A stretch of DNA of 64,000 nucleotides from Mariannaea sp. PMI_226 (taxonomy: Eukaryota > Ascomycota > Sordariomycetes > Hypocreales > Nectriaceae), in NCBI GenBank assembly GCA_024336345.1, contig JANFOG010000003.1:2796501-2860500 (forward strand), read 5' to 3'. Positions 1-11,149 of this stretch are shown piece by piece. The stretch's first letter is position 1, and each line of letters begins with the position of its first letter. The notes under the pieces are model-generated. The model was not told where the DNA came from. It searched no databases and was given only the letters and a program-made list of their open reading frames with translations. The position numbers and the translations under genes were made by a program.

Positions 1-128
1 CAGTCGAGTATGGCTTTTTCGTACAGGCTGCCCTGTTGGTCCAGCTCGCGAAGGTGGCGGAGGCGGCGGCGGTCACCGCTTGACCCTTGTCGTCCGCCCC
101 CAAAAGAAGACTGTCCTGAGTGAGACAT
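1..128 (-). CDS. 5' end of an unrecognised protein-coding gene, cut by window edge
   Basis: Reading the minus strand from an ATG at 126-128 gives an open frame of 42 codons to the window edge. It begins MSHSGQSSFGGGRQGSS and continues with a basic stretch (DRRRLRHLRELDQQ) and then GSLYEKAILD. The composition (Gly/Ser-rich leader, then a charged, helix-prone segment) looks like a real N-terminus and unlike the neighbouring intergenic frames. No family is recognised. It would be transcribed away from the gene at 2125, so the 2-kb gap between them is a divergent intergenic region. The call rests only on composition and an in-frame ATG; chance is possible. Confidence 0.45.
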   Translation of the reverse strand, partial: MSHSGQSSFGGGRQGSSGDRRRLRHLRELDQQGSLYEKAILD

Positions 129-2124
129 GACACCCTCCACATTGCCCACGAGCCGTTCCTTGGCAGATACTTTTTGTCGTTGATGGGAAAAAAAAGCCTG
201 CTTTTGTATTGGACCTGTTGTTTCCGCGGCTACACCATCTTCAGCGCAGACCAAAAAGAGCACAGAGGTGAGCAGAAAGCAGCCTTGCGTGCATGTGTCA
301 AAAAAAAAAAAAAGCAAACAAAACAAAAACACACAACTTATACGCACACTTTGTACGAAGTACTCGAATGAATTTTTTTTTTTTTTTTAAATTTCCCTGA
401 GTGAAGTGAAGGAACATGGACGCCATGGCTGAACTGGCGCCGTCACATCAACCTGATCCTGTTGGTTCAGCTGCTATGCAATGAACAAGGAATGTCGCCA
501 GAAAAGGGAACGACTAGTAACCTCACAGATCAAAGAGAGCCTAGTTCACTCAATAATTAAATGCAGCTCACATCGCCTGTATGAAATGCGGCTCTGCCGC
601 CGCCGTTTTGTGAGAGCTCGCCAACCCGGCCCTCCCCCCTCCTTCTTCCTCAACCCCCTCCCCCCGCCACTCGGCTGGATGGCCAAATGACCTCGAGAGT
701 GAAATCGGGTTGTTCGAATAGATAGAAACTAGTCGGCTCCCATCCCAATCCCACAAGGGCTTGGAATCATTTCTGCTCTTGCAACTGACTCCTACTGACT
801 GACATGCTATCCCAATGTCTCGTAGGCTTTGCCTACACCCACCACTCGCTCCGTCCGAACACCAAAACTCCTGCTCAGCTCTCAGCCCGGCATAGATATC
901 CCTTGGTGGCTGCAGCATCTCGGAAAGGCCACAACAGTCTGCACGTTTCCCGATAGCCTTGGGATTGGCTGGCCTTTTCTGCGAGGCTGGCCCTTTTCCT
1001 TGCATCCTCTCTACACGTCCACTTCTGCCACACTGAGTAATACATGTCTGATTCTCCCAATCCATGGAGTGTGAACTGTCCTCACGGACTCTGCTACAAA
1101 GGCCTGATGGGGGCCCCGTTCTCACAGCAAAGCAGAAGCAGCAAGTGGTGGCGCTCTGCTATCAGCTGTTTTGACCCAATCACTCTCGACACACTGTTGC
1201 CGTCAACAACACTGCCAAAGAGCAATCCTCACCTTCTTAGTGGCCCGAGAACCTTGCCTTATGTTGCCTCGCTCGAGGGTTGGGCTTAGGGGCATTTGCC
1301 TTGCTCCCTTTCCCCAACCAACTCCAACCATTGTCCCTCCCACAGCCGATTCATTCCCAGCATAAGCCTGGTAGCTGGCTAATTCTGGGTCCAGGTATAG
1401 CCACAATACGGTGAACTGCTCGGTTCTTGGGAGTCGGACAAAGTTGAAGTCCAGTACAGTGGTCCGCCCCTCCCCATCCCCCTACCCTCCCTTACACTCC
1501 CTCACCTCCCCCCCCCTCCCTCTCCTCTCGAGGCCTCGTCCACCACTACCGAGAAAATAAATAAACTGCCTTACTAGAGTGTGAGACTATGCTTTTCCGC
1601 CTTGCCAGTTGAATCTGGTAATCAGCCTGATATCCCGTGCATACCGCAAACTTTCCACTGTCAGTTCCATTTTTGGTGTTTGCATCTCTCTATCCCCTGT
1701 CCAAAAGTTCTGACGTCTACCACGTCTTGAAGTACTTGCCCCCTCCATGCTTCATACTTATAATCAGCACTTCTGCACCTCTATCTTGCTACGCACTTCT
1801 ATTGGCATGCACGAGGTCTAAAGTACACTCAACCTTTAACATTCAACGTCTCGAGGTGTCAATATCACTGGGTCGTAGGGGCCAAGTTGACGACACTACC
1901 TGACTCCCATGCACAGCAAACGCTTCAACCCCTCGCGGCGGAGTGCTACCATCATCTGGTACATTCACAAAGACTACGGCAAGTGTTGATGCTTCTATGA
2001 GACGAGACAAAAGAGCGTCAGAGAGACCCGGATCACCCAGCGACCTCCATAACCCTTGGTGGAACGAGCCCGAGACCTCCTTCCAAGCCGTCTCGCCTAC
2101 GGCAACAATATAACAACCGAAGCT
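129..2124. other. Intergenic region, no gene seen
   Basis: About 2 kb between two divergently oriented genes. It contains an A13 run near 300, a T-run near 373-388 and a pyrimidine-rich block at about 1470-1540, which resembles the CT-rich promoter/leader sequence of filamentous fungi on the plus strand. The longer open frames here (for example 568-1125 on the minus strand) have no protein-like composition. Confidence 0.6.
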
Positions 2125-3755
2125 ATGCCTCGTCATAAAGAGGACTACAAAGAACAACAGAAGAGATGGGAAGAATGGGGGAAGAGGCCTCGCACCCTTC
2201 AGCCCAATCCCGAACAGCCTCTGCCGGCGAGCGTACCCTCACGGGAGTTGTCGCTGCGGGCTATGGCGGCTGCTAACAACCCGACAAACAAACGAACCCG
2301 CGACCTCATTCAAAAGAGGGGGACATCAGCCCTTCAAGGCCTCTGCACGATTCAGAGACAGGATCTAGTCTGGTACACGTGTATTGCGGCTATTGACCAT
2401 GGTCGTCGGTGCTCCTCCACCCTGGATATCAAAGCGAGCCTTGCGGATGCCATAGGATATCGAGTCAAGCGTTTCAGCCGCAAAGTGTATCGAAAACTCG
2501 ATAAACTGTCAATCAAAGGCATCGGAACCATCACACTGCCTGTCCGGACATTAACGGGGGACATCGAGCACCGAGAAGCGATGGTGTGGGAGGGTGCGAA
2601 CTTCCCATACAACATCAGGTTCCATCATAGCCTAGCTCCCCAGTTTCTCCAAACAAAAGGTATCGTTTGATATGTTTCCCTCAACATGTGTGGCATCACT
2701 TATTGAAGACTCGAACTGACCAAAGTGTAGACGTTGAAACTCCATCGGGAAGTGATGCGGTGGCACCTCCACCCACCAAGCCCTTCGGCCTAGCCGCCCC
2801 TGGCCCGCGTCTCAGTATGACCTCTTTGCCAGGCACTGCAACTACCGGTGATGATGGACTGGCAAGCTCCGAGGACAGCACGGAGGCTCAGGGGCCTGGC
2901 GCGGCAGATCCTCAACCCACGACCAGTGTCTCTGCTCGAAGGGGAACTCCTCCAGTAGACCTATTCACGGCTCCAAACACAGCCGATAGTATTGATCAGC
3001 AGCAGCCCTCTTCGTTTGAGCAGCAGTCTGATGCTTTCCATCTGACTGAATCTGTAGACTATGGACCCGTCCCCGCCCAAGCAGATTCCACCTTTCAAGC
3101 AGATTCTACCTTGTACTGGCCGGCTTTCAACTCAACTGAAGATGTCAACCTCGGCCAGTTTACCAACCATTTCGAAAACGTCGATCAACAGCTTCAGAGC
3201 TACATCCAGGCTATCGGCTGTGATCAACAAGGCTTCGGCCAGCCCAGCGCCGCCAACTTCGATCGGTTTACAGACCAAACCAGGGCCATCGATAGTGGGA
3301 AGAAATTCAACCAACATGACTCTGTCGACTACGAGACGAAGCGTAATAGCTTTGAGACTGTGCTATCTTTAGACCAGTATGCTCGGGGTAGCACAGACTC
3401 GTCGTCGAACCCCCAGCTGTTTGATTCAGGGCAGGGCTCCTTTGACCCCCTTCCCCAATCTCCGATGCAGCTTGGCAGGAGACGGCAAGGTTCTAGACCG
3501 ATAATAAGGGCGAACACCCAGCGTCAATCGGTCAATTCTGCCGTCTACGTTAATCCTGATACTAGAGACTGGATTATGGGCGGATCTTCTCGCCCGAGCA
3601 TCTTCACGGACGACTTCTGGCCAGATGGAACACAGGAGGGTCTTCAACAATCCCATCCCATCAATGAGGAGCTTTCTGGTCGCCTCCAAGACCAGCTTGG
3701 GCATTTTGATACTATCGATCCTGCCTTGGCCTCGATTCCTCATCCTCATTTCTGA
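2125..3755 (+). CDS. Unrecognised two-exon protein (about 519 aa)
   Basis: Model: exon 1 2125-2659, intron 2660-2730, exon 2 2731-3755. The intron has a GTATCG donor, a CTGAC branch site about ten bases before the acceptor and a GTGTAG acceptor; splicing in phase 1 joins the two long frames exactly (…QTK-D-VETPSG…). The ATG at 2125 is the first in frame; the open frame extends further upstream only without an ATG. The N-terminal third (about residues 1-180) is basic and looks folded (RTRDLIQKRG, YRVKRFSRKVYRKLDKLSIKG); this could be a small nucleic-acid-binding or helix-turn-helix-like domain. The rest is a low-complexity Gln/Ser/Pro/Asp-rich tail containing a doubled QADST unit. A regulator-like architecture is inferred from composition only; no named family is recognised. 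Confidence 0.75.
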
Positions 3756-6012
3756 AGCTGGTCGATAGTTGTGGCGGTGGTGCGTGCCAAACTGGACTGA
3801 GGGCGGTGCAGATGTTGGGGTGAAGGCTCAAGTTTTCCTTGAAGCCTGGTGCATACATTCGTTAACATATTCCAATATTTTAGGCGTTTTGGAGCAAGAT
3901 ATTAGCTAGAGGAGGATAGACAAAAGGAGGGCAGCCTGTTTCGAACAAGGTGGTGCAAAGACCTGGATATGCGGCATTCATTCCTACACGATCAAAGTCC
4001 TGAGCACACACACCGGTTTTTTTTTCTTTACTGGGCATTACAACAAGCGTGCAGGACTATTAACGATTTATTTTCCATATTTATGAAAGCTGGGATAGCC
4101 TTGGCCACTGTTGATTGGTTTGCTGAATATGATTTCAGGCGATGAGAGTTCTGGATGGGTAATAGTTGACATAGGTGTTTGATGAGGAGAAGGCTCCCCC
4201 CCTTCCCCCCCCCCTTTTTTTTTTTTTTTTGACTCGTGAGGTATACCGACAGAAGCCGTCGTCAGCTAACACAATACCAAGCCTTATTCTGACGGAATGT
4301 CTTATGAGGGGGAGATAGTAGGTGGTTGTTTGCACTTTACCTGTCCAGCAGCGGGTGGTATAGCGTTCGCATTAGAATTGGAGCATTCAGGGTCAACCAT
4401 GTAGACTTCTTAGACCTTCTTAGCATTATTACTTATGCACAACCTTGATGATATCACCTCCCTTGGAATCAGAACTGTTTAGTGTTGGAAATGGCATGGG
4501 AGTTTATGAAAGCTGATGTATTCCTGATTACGCTGTCGCACACTTGGTGTGCTACCATGTCCACATTGCTATTGGTAAACAACTGACCAAATAAGAAATA
4601 TCAACTAAAACGTCCGTCAGAGAAAAAAAGACATGGATGTGTGATACCCTGCCCAATCAGCCCCTGTCGATAGATTCATTCAACTGAGTGCCGTCGCCAT
4701 CGGTGTGGACGTGTCGAGTCGGAACCGGTTCTGTTCCCCCCCTCCATCGCGGTCTCATCCTCCACTCCCCTCAGCCCCTGCTGCGGCGTACCGCTGAAAG
4801 AACACGAAAAAAAACGGGCCATCCTAGACTGCGTGTGACGTCGATTATGCATCAAAGGTGGTGGTAGGACGTTTTGACGACTGCTAGCCACGCGCCCTGC
4901 CCTTGAGGTTGTCACGGGTGCTGACGGAACAGGACTGGGTCACACAGACTGTCTTGATGGAGGCAGTGACACCTGCCTGTCCCTCGGGCCAGGACTCTCT
5001 TTGATATTGTAGGTACAAATATGAGGGTTAGGTTTTGAGTGTCGTATCGACGGCACGGCAACGAGGAGATACACAGACCCAGGGGCGAACAGTACGCTGG
5101 CAGACAGGGGGCGACAAGCTGGGATAATGCCAGGCAGATAGCGTGTGAGGTCAAACTTGAGAGGAAGGTGTGTGCCCATCATTGAAAGTGCCATATGTGC
5201 CTTTCCCCCCTAAGCATGCGAACAAATCTAGTAGAATGCATGGGTTTATCCCACCCCTAGGCTACTTGAAACTGGACAGCTCTCGATTTGGGCTGACCTC
5301 CTCGACGTGCAAATAGTTGTGAGGATCGAAGGATGTGAATATGCGGTAATTTTAAACATTACTAGATAGGAGGAATATGTCTCACACGACCTGGGCAAGG
5401 CGGGATGATCACGCAATAGCCACTTGACGAGCCTACCTTGCGCCAATAGATACACCAAACATTGGATATACGGAGTGCCAAGTGTTTCAAATACTTCAAA
5501 GCACATCACTGTGACTTGAAGTCGCCGTTTCTCAACGTGGACAAGGCCTAACGAATCTCTCCGCTGACACCCTCGTGAAAAGGCACGCACCTGTTGTAGG
5601 CCATCGCTCACAGGCTTGTCTAGATTTAATGTCATGGAACTAGTTCTGCAAAAGTCATTTCGATTTTGTGTATCCTTGTATATAACCCTTTCCCAATTTA
5701 TGTAGTCAATCCCTTGTAGTCTCATCCAACGCCAAGCGAGCAAATGAAGGGTGTGAAAATGACGCTTGAAATCCGCTCCTGCCTGTACCAAAACACCAAT
5801 CAGTGCATTTATTTAGTTCCTCAGCTGTGGCCATAACAACCGAGATTGGGGGTATCGATGATTTTATGACTTCCTTATATCGGCGTGAAATTGTTTGCTC
5901 GTAATGAAAGTCTGGATCGTATAAGGGGACATCAAGGTCCATGTCCTGAGTTGTTCACTTATTCAACTCTCTCTGTAAACAGCAACCACTCTTCGAATAG
6001 CCCGGGAAGTTC
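3756..6012. other. Intergenic region between the unrecognised gene and the LOV gene
   Basis: About 2.2 kb, including a C/T homopolymer tract at 4197-4230 (C-rich then T16). From 5246 to 5942 the minus strand holds two overlapping open stretches described separately. Elsewhere no protein-like frame, tRNA or repeat is seen. Confidence 0.5.
5246..5942 (-). other. Possible small or broken gene just downstream of the LOV gene
   Basis: Two overlapping minus-strand open stretches lie 70 bp past the photoreceptor stop codon. The first (5942 down to 5706, ATG at 5942) begins MDLDVPLYDPDFHYEQ and looks protein-like for about 50 residues (…SSIPPISVVMATAEELNKCTD). The second (5791 down to 5246) is in another frame. 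I tried to splice them and found no GT-AG intron that keeps an open frame: the obvious joins produce an immediate stop. It may be a pseudogene, a transcript with an intron I missed, or simply the long 3' untranslated region of the LOV gene. Confidence 0.2.
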
Positions 6013-6748
6013 CTACTCAATCTCGGATTGAAAGCCCACAGAATAGCGCGCACCACTGGCGTCCCACGGAACAGGTATGATAGTGAGCATATTGGTGAAA
6101 GGTTGCCCATTCTTCCTGTAATTTGTGACGGCTAGCTGGATCTCTTCACCGTCACGAATAGCGTGTCGCATGTGGCGAATTGCAGACTTGTCAGATTTGG
6201 AGACGGATCGGCGGTCTTTCCCTGGAGGTGACTGAAGAAAGCGGCAGTTGCGGCCGATTACCTCGTGAGGAGAATAGCCAGTCAACTGGCAAAATGAATC
6301 GGTAACGTGTAGAATAGGAACGTCAGGCTGAAGTAAATCGCAGAGGACAAGAGAGACGGAACAATCTACAGCACCAAGATTAACCTTGGGGTTAGGACGG
6401 GAAACTATTCGGAGCTATACGGGATCATCCAGTTAGTGATTTGTTTGTAATCAATAGTGACGACCAAAAAATAGATATATGACAATAGAGGATCGTACAA
6501 GAATAGCCATAATGTCATATCCACTGGGAGCATAGAGCCCCGGGTAGATGATGGGATCTGGTACACGACGCCAGGTATTGCCGGTAGAAATAATTGATCC
6601 ATCTTGGTCAATGGAACTTTGTTCGGGAAACTCATACTGTGACGAGGGTTAGCTTTCAGTCATAACAAGGTACTTCGCGGGTGTCGATCCTCACATTGAG
6701 GGCTTGGACCTCCCACGGATTCATTGTTGGAGGTGCTTTAGATGTCAT
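6013..6748 (-). CDS. env1: LOV-domain blue-light photoreceptor, Vivid/Envoy type
   Basis: Three exons on the minus strand: 6748-6695, 6636-6499 and 6414-6013 (introns 58 and 84 nt, GT-AG), giving 197 aa, the usual size of VVD/ENV1. Exon 1 encodes a cap (MNPWEVQALN); exon 2 carries the VVD-like YPGLYAPSGYDIM; exon 3 is the LOV/PAS core. The flavin-binding motif GRNCRFLQSP is intact, with the adduct-forming cysteine at about residue 121, followed by the conserved NYRKNGQPF segment and a GFQSEIE terminus. Members of this family bind a flavin, form a light-driven cysteinyl adduct and damp White Collar complex activity (photoadaptation). There is no zinc finger or extra domain, which separates it from WC-1. 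Orthology to VVD/ENV1 is confident; the symbol follows the hypocrealean name. Confidence 0.93.
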
Positions 6749-9700
6749 CGCTATTCAAGAGGATCGCTGCGACGGCAAAGATAGGCAAAGTCGACGTAAA
6801 TGAGAGCAGGTGTATGCATACAAGTGTGATACGTTGGCGACAGGAGAATCAAGCATGGAAGAGAAGCTGAAATAGATGCTGAGGAGGAGAGAAAGAGGGG
6901 GAGAAGGCAAAGATATATGGAAGGCCGGCACTGTGAATGATGAGGTAACAGTAGGAGGATTAGAATTTTGCAAGGTTGAAAGAAAGGTGCAGAAAGGTGA
7001 AGAAAAGAGCGTGAGCAGGTTTAGGTGGGAAGATAGAGTATAGGCAGTCGCGGAAGCAAGTTGACAGCTCTTGCTTTCTCGTCATCTACCCCCAAGCAGC
7101 CACAGAGACTGGAGCTTGAAGCAAGTTGACAGCTACACTGCAGGTAAAGACCCAAGCTTATGCCTGTTGGACAGCTCGGCTGAGAGGCTTTCGCTAAGAG
7201 CATGCGGGCCATAATCATACGGACGTTTTGAGCCCATTGGCCGTGGGGCGGGAGGCGTGGCAGGTGTGGAAGAGGAGAGAGAGGAGCACAATTTGTGGAT
7301 GTGGGAGACTGGCGCAATCGTGAGCATGGGACCTTGGTCTGGACCGGTGTACATCCTATCCTAATCTATTCTCATTCGGTTATGGCGATTGAGTTAGGCG
7401 ACGGTCAGGATAGTGTAGATCCAAGATAGAACCCGCATTTGTGGTCTATCGCGAGAATGGTCCGACTAGGGCGGAGTCGTTGTCAAGTAAGATCGGCTAA
7501 GATGTCTATACCCTGAACTACCGACCCTACGTACTGTACTATGCTGCATGCCATGTGTGGCTTGCTGGTTGCTGAAACGGGATCAAAGAAAACCGGAGAT
7601 GAGATGAGATGAGGGAGACAGAGACAGGAGACACAGACGCAGACACAGGCAGAGGAGGAATACTCTGATCTTTCCAAGAGGCAAGAGGAGTGAAACGAGT
7701 CTTGGACACGGCCCCGAGGGGGTCGGGGTGGGATTATCCTGGTGGAGGTGGTGAATCACTTTCAGCGCAAGAGAATGCCGGTGACAGGTCCTAAAGCATT
7801 GAGCTACGGCCAGAGCGCTTCAGTGGGCTCGGTTGCCTCGCCATGTGGTGAAAGACAGAGAGTACTTTGCGTTGGTAGACCTGTTTTGGGGGCAACTCAA
7901 AATCCAGATCGCCGGCCCAATGTCCGGGGCCCGGGATCGGTGATCATCTGTGGATCTAAGTATCAGCGGATCCCAAGCCCGGCTTTTGAGCTTTCCGTCC
8001 CACATCGGGATAAGTACATTGGCTGTCTCAGCAGACTGCATGTCCGTAATGGGGAGGACATGCATGTCGCGACCGGCGACCAGGACGTTGTCAAGAGATT
8101 TGGTGCCCATTTGATCGAGGTCTGACAATAATCTTGCCATGCCTGGGAGTCATTGAAAACTGATTGACCAACCCCCAGCACCGCCCCAGGTTACTCCGAT
8201 TGTTGTGCGTGTCTTGTGCTTCTAGTTCTAGTTTGGGTGGCCCGATCCGTCCGTTTCTTGTCATCCATCCATTTTGTTTTTTTCCAAGGCATTGACGTCG
8301 ATCAAGGGCCCCATGCTTGGCCCGCTTGCTATGGCCGGGTTCATTGGCGCATACGATGTGACTACTGTGTAGACAACGGGGCCAAGACTTGAAGAGTAGA
8401 AGGACCCCTGGATCACTCGATGGCAATGATGGACAAGGGTCCAATCTGCACTGCAGCATCAGACTGAGTGCTGTAGGCTTCTTGAGTTTAGACTGCCTGT
8501 AGGCTGGTTTTGGGCGGGGGGGCTAAAGAAGCCGTTATTTTCTTGCCTAAACTTTTCGATCGTCGATTTGGCCGATGCCAGTAGACATAATCGATTGAAG
8601 CAGGGTCTCACGAATTGGTGAATCAGCCGCTTCAACCCAGCTATTGCATAGGCAAGCGAGCCTCGACATCTTTCAATCTCTCGATCGAGGAGGTTTGCAA
8701 AGGATAGCTGATATATGGCAAAGGAAGAATCGAAATCAAAAGTGAAGGCTAATTGGTGGTTTCCCTTTCCTTGGAATGTGATGAAGCTAGTCTGACCGAA
8801 ATCATGTGCAGACTTGACAGAGAAACGCGTGCATAATCAACCTATTGAATGCACTGGGAATCCTGGTCGGTCTCAATGAGGTCTTTTTTTGGGTTGTTTT
8901 AGCCACGGTGAGGCGGACGCTGTAGTGCTATTTCGGAGCTGAGTTCACGTGGCTTCAACTCCCCTTCCCTTGCAGGTCTTCGAAGGACTATACTAGGAAA
9001 AGGAAAGAAGAAAAAAGAATGGTGCAAAGCAGGGGGGAGGTATGGTGGTTGACTGCGGCGCGGTTGTGTCCGTGAGCCATGGGGGACATCATGTTGGATG
9101 TTTTTGTTTTAGTGAGAAACTAACTACGAACAAGAGTATTTCCGGACATGGCATCCCTAATCCTGTATTCCTAGGTTAGTATCCATCCATAAGGGAACGC
9201 TTGGTGTCTACCTACCTGCCTCTCCAAGATGATAGAATGTCTACGGTGGGTAAGCTCTTGAGGACCCTGTCTGGCGTCAAGTTGCGACGCTAGGTGGTTG
9301 GATACTTTGGTGCATGCGAGTCGAAGAGGGGGATGCTACGATGCCTCACTCACCGTGATGACAACAGCCATCACCTTTCGCCTCGATCGAAGGCCCACCC
9401 CTGTCTGCCATGTTCCGCGATCGATCCTCCGATTGATACGGTGGGTAACGCTGGCCATCCTCCGTTGTGGTTGTGTGATCTGTGTGCCACAGTAACTAAC
9501 TGTGCGTCAGCCCCTCAGGCTAGATGCCTTACTCTCCCGCTTTGGGTTACGCGCCGTTATCTCAGTCATCAGTCAGGTCAGTGCACCGCACCTTGGGACC
9601 TCAATCGCGTCGCGTCTTTGTGCTCCGTTACCCAGAGACGTGCACAACACTTCATTACCCTCTTCCTCACCACCATCACGGCTTTTTTTGTAGACGAGCT

Positions 9701-9871
9701 TGGTCTGTGTGCTCACATTCCTCAAGGCAGCCAACGCACACTAGGAACAAAGAACCTTAAACCTTCAAAGAACTCCACAACTACCCGCGATGCTCGCTCT
9801 TTGCATCACCACGCCCTAATCGCCATCCTTCCATTCGTTATTCCCCACCAATCCTCCAGATCCTGCCGCCC
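6749..9871. other. Long intergenic region between the LOV gene and the SUMO ligase
   Basis: About 3.1 kb of divergent promoter space with no convincing gene; frames such as 7820-8140 and 8091-8459 (minus) lack protein-like composition. The part from 8.1 to 9.43 kb has a cluster of GATCGA hexamers (listed separately). CT-rich sequence at 9655-9870 probably belongs to the leader of the plus-strand gene at 9872. Confidence 0.6.
8113..9426. promoter_or_regulatory. Cluster of GATCGA (White Collar-type) motifs
   Basis: GATCGA or its complement TCGATC occurs at 8113-8118, 8298-8303, 8556-8561, 8681-8688 (palindrome TCGATCGA), 9383-9390 (same palindrome) and 9419-9426 (GATCGATC). About 0.6 matches would be expected by chance in 1.3 kb on both strands. 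GATCGA-like sequences are the core of light-response elements bound by the Neurospora White Collar complex. The cluster sits 1.4-2.7 kb upstream of the LOV gene start and 0.45-1.8 kb upstream of the SUMO-ligase gene. Binding and target gene are inference. Confidence 0.45.
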
Positions 9872-11022
9872 ATGTCTCGCAGGTTTCACGATCGCCAGCG
9901 AGCTTCGGCTGCCTCGTCCTCAGCATCAACCGCTCTGCCCGATTACCAGCCACCATCATGTCCCCTCAACGATGCCGCCCGCCGAGCCCTTGGTGATTTG
10001 TCCAATACCCGTGGCACTGTTGTGTATCAAATGCATTTGAAGGACTCGGTGCGGCTTATCGGCTCCGCTGTCGGCGACTTACACGACCGGTTGAGAGATC
10101 AACGCGAGAGACTAGATCATCAGCGTGCAAGACGGGAGGAGAAGGGCGTTGAGCAGACCCCAGAGGAGGTGCGATTGGAAAGACACTTGGAACAGCTCGA
10201 GTCTCGTATCAATTCCCTGACCGACCACTCGGAGGAGGCCATTCGTGAAATGATTGATCGCCAGGCCGAGCTTGAGGATGAGACCAGCATTCTCCGCGAA
10301 CTAGATGCCTATATTACGCCCCAAAACACCGATGGAAACGAGGAAGAGGAGGCACGAAGTGCTCGCGATCCTTTCAACGACTTGCGCGCCAAGAAGGATG
10401 CCGATTATAACGCCTTGACAATGCACCAGAGGTATGCTTTGAACAATGACTACGCGCACTTCAAGAAGGTCTGGCACGATGCAATGGCTGGCGAAGAAGG
10501 CCCTCCACTCCCTGATGCTTCTCGGTGGTTCCGCCCTGACGGTCAGCCTGTTATGCGTGGCCAGGCTGATGGCCTTGAAAATAACGACGATGACGACGAC
10601 ATTGCTGTGGCCCGTGAAGTTATTAGTATCAATTGCCCTCTTACCTTGCAGCCAATGAACGAACCTTATAGCAACCGAAAGTGCAAGCATACGTTCGAAA
10701 AGTCGGCACTCCTCGATTACCTCTCTGTGCGTGGTGAGAAGCAGTGTCCCCAGACAGGATGCTCTCAGGTATATCTCATTCAAACATATTTGACGAACGG
10801 GACGTCTTCTAACATAATATTTAGATGCACTCGCGTGCCACCTTCGACGAGGACTTCTTCCTGGACCAAGCCATGGTTCGTCGTGTCCGACGTCACCGCC
10901 AGCTTCAAGAGCAAAAAAGTAGAGAAGAGGCAGAAGAGGAAGAAGGCGAGAGTGACCAGGAAGTTATGATTAGAGGTCAGAAAAGCATCCCGGGTCGCTC
11001 TTTGAAGCGAGAGAAGGCCTGA
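9872..11022 (+). CDS. mms21: SMC5-6 complex SUMO E3 ligase Nse2/Mms21
   Basis: Exon 1 9872-10768 and exon 2 10825-11022 flank a 56-nt phase-0 intron (GTATAT donor, CTAAC branch region, TTTAG acceptor), giving 364 aa. Residues about 60-150 are coiled-coil-rich (LHDRLRDQRERLDHQ, ERHLEQLESRINSL), the part that in this family docks on the Smc5 arm. The C-terminal SP-RING is clear: INCPLTLQPMNEPY, CKHTFEKSALLDYL, then KQCPQTGCSQ, supplying the Cys/His zinc ligands, with the intron placed just after the last cysteine pair. Family role: sumoylation of DNA-repair and cohesin-related proteins in the nucleus. The tail is acidic then basic (EEAEEEEGES, KREKA). It is somewhat longer than the yeast protein because of an extended N-terminus. 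Confidence 0.9.
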
Positions 11023-11149
11023 AGGCCCTTCCAAGGCTGCTGAAGTGCGAGAACGACTTTACATGTGTACGATACGATTTAATGAATGATACCCTATCCT
11101 GGGCACGACTAGAAAATGTCGAGGGACCCAGTTGAAAAAGAGATAAAAT

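Noticed and set aside
568..1125. Minus-strand frame of 185 codons in the first intergenic region
   Set aside because: Composition is not protein-like and no motif or splice structure supports it.
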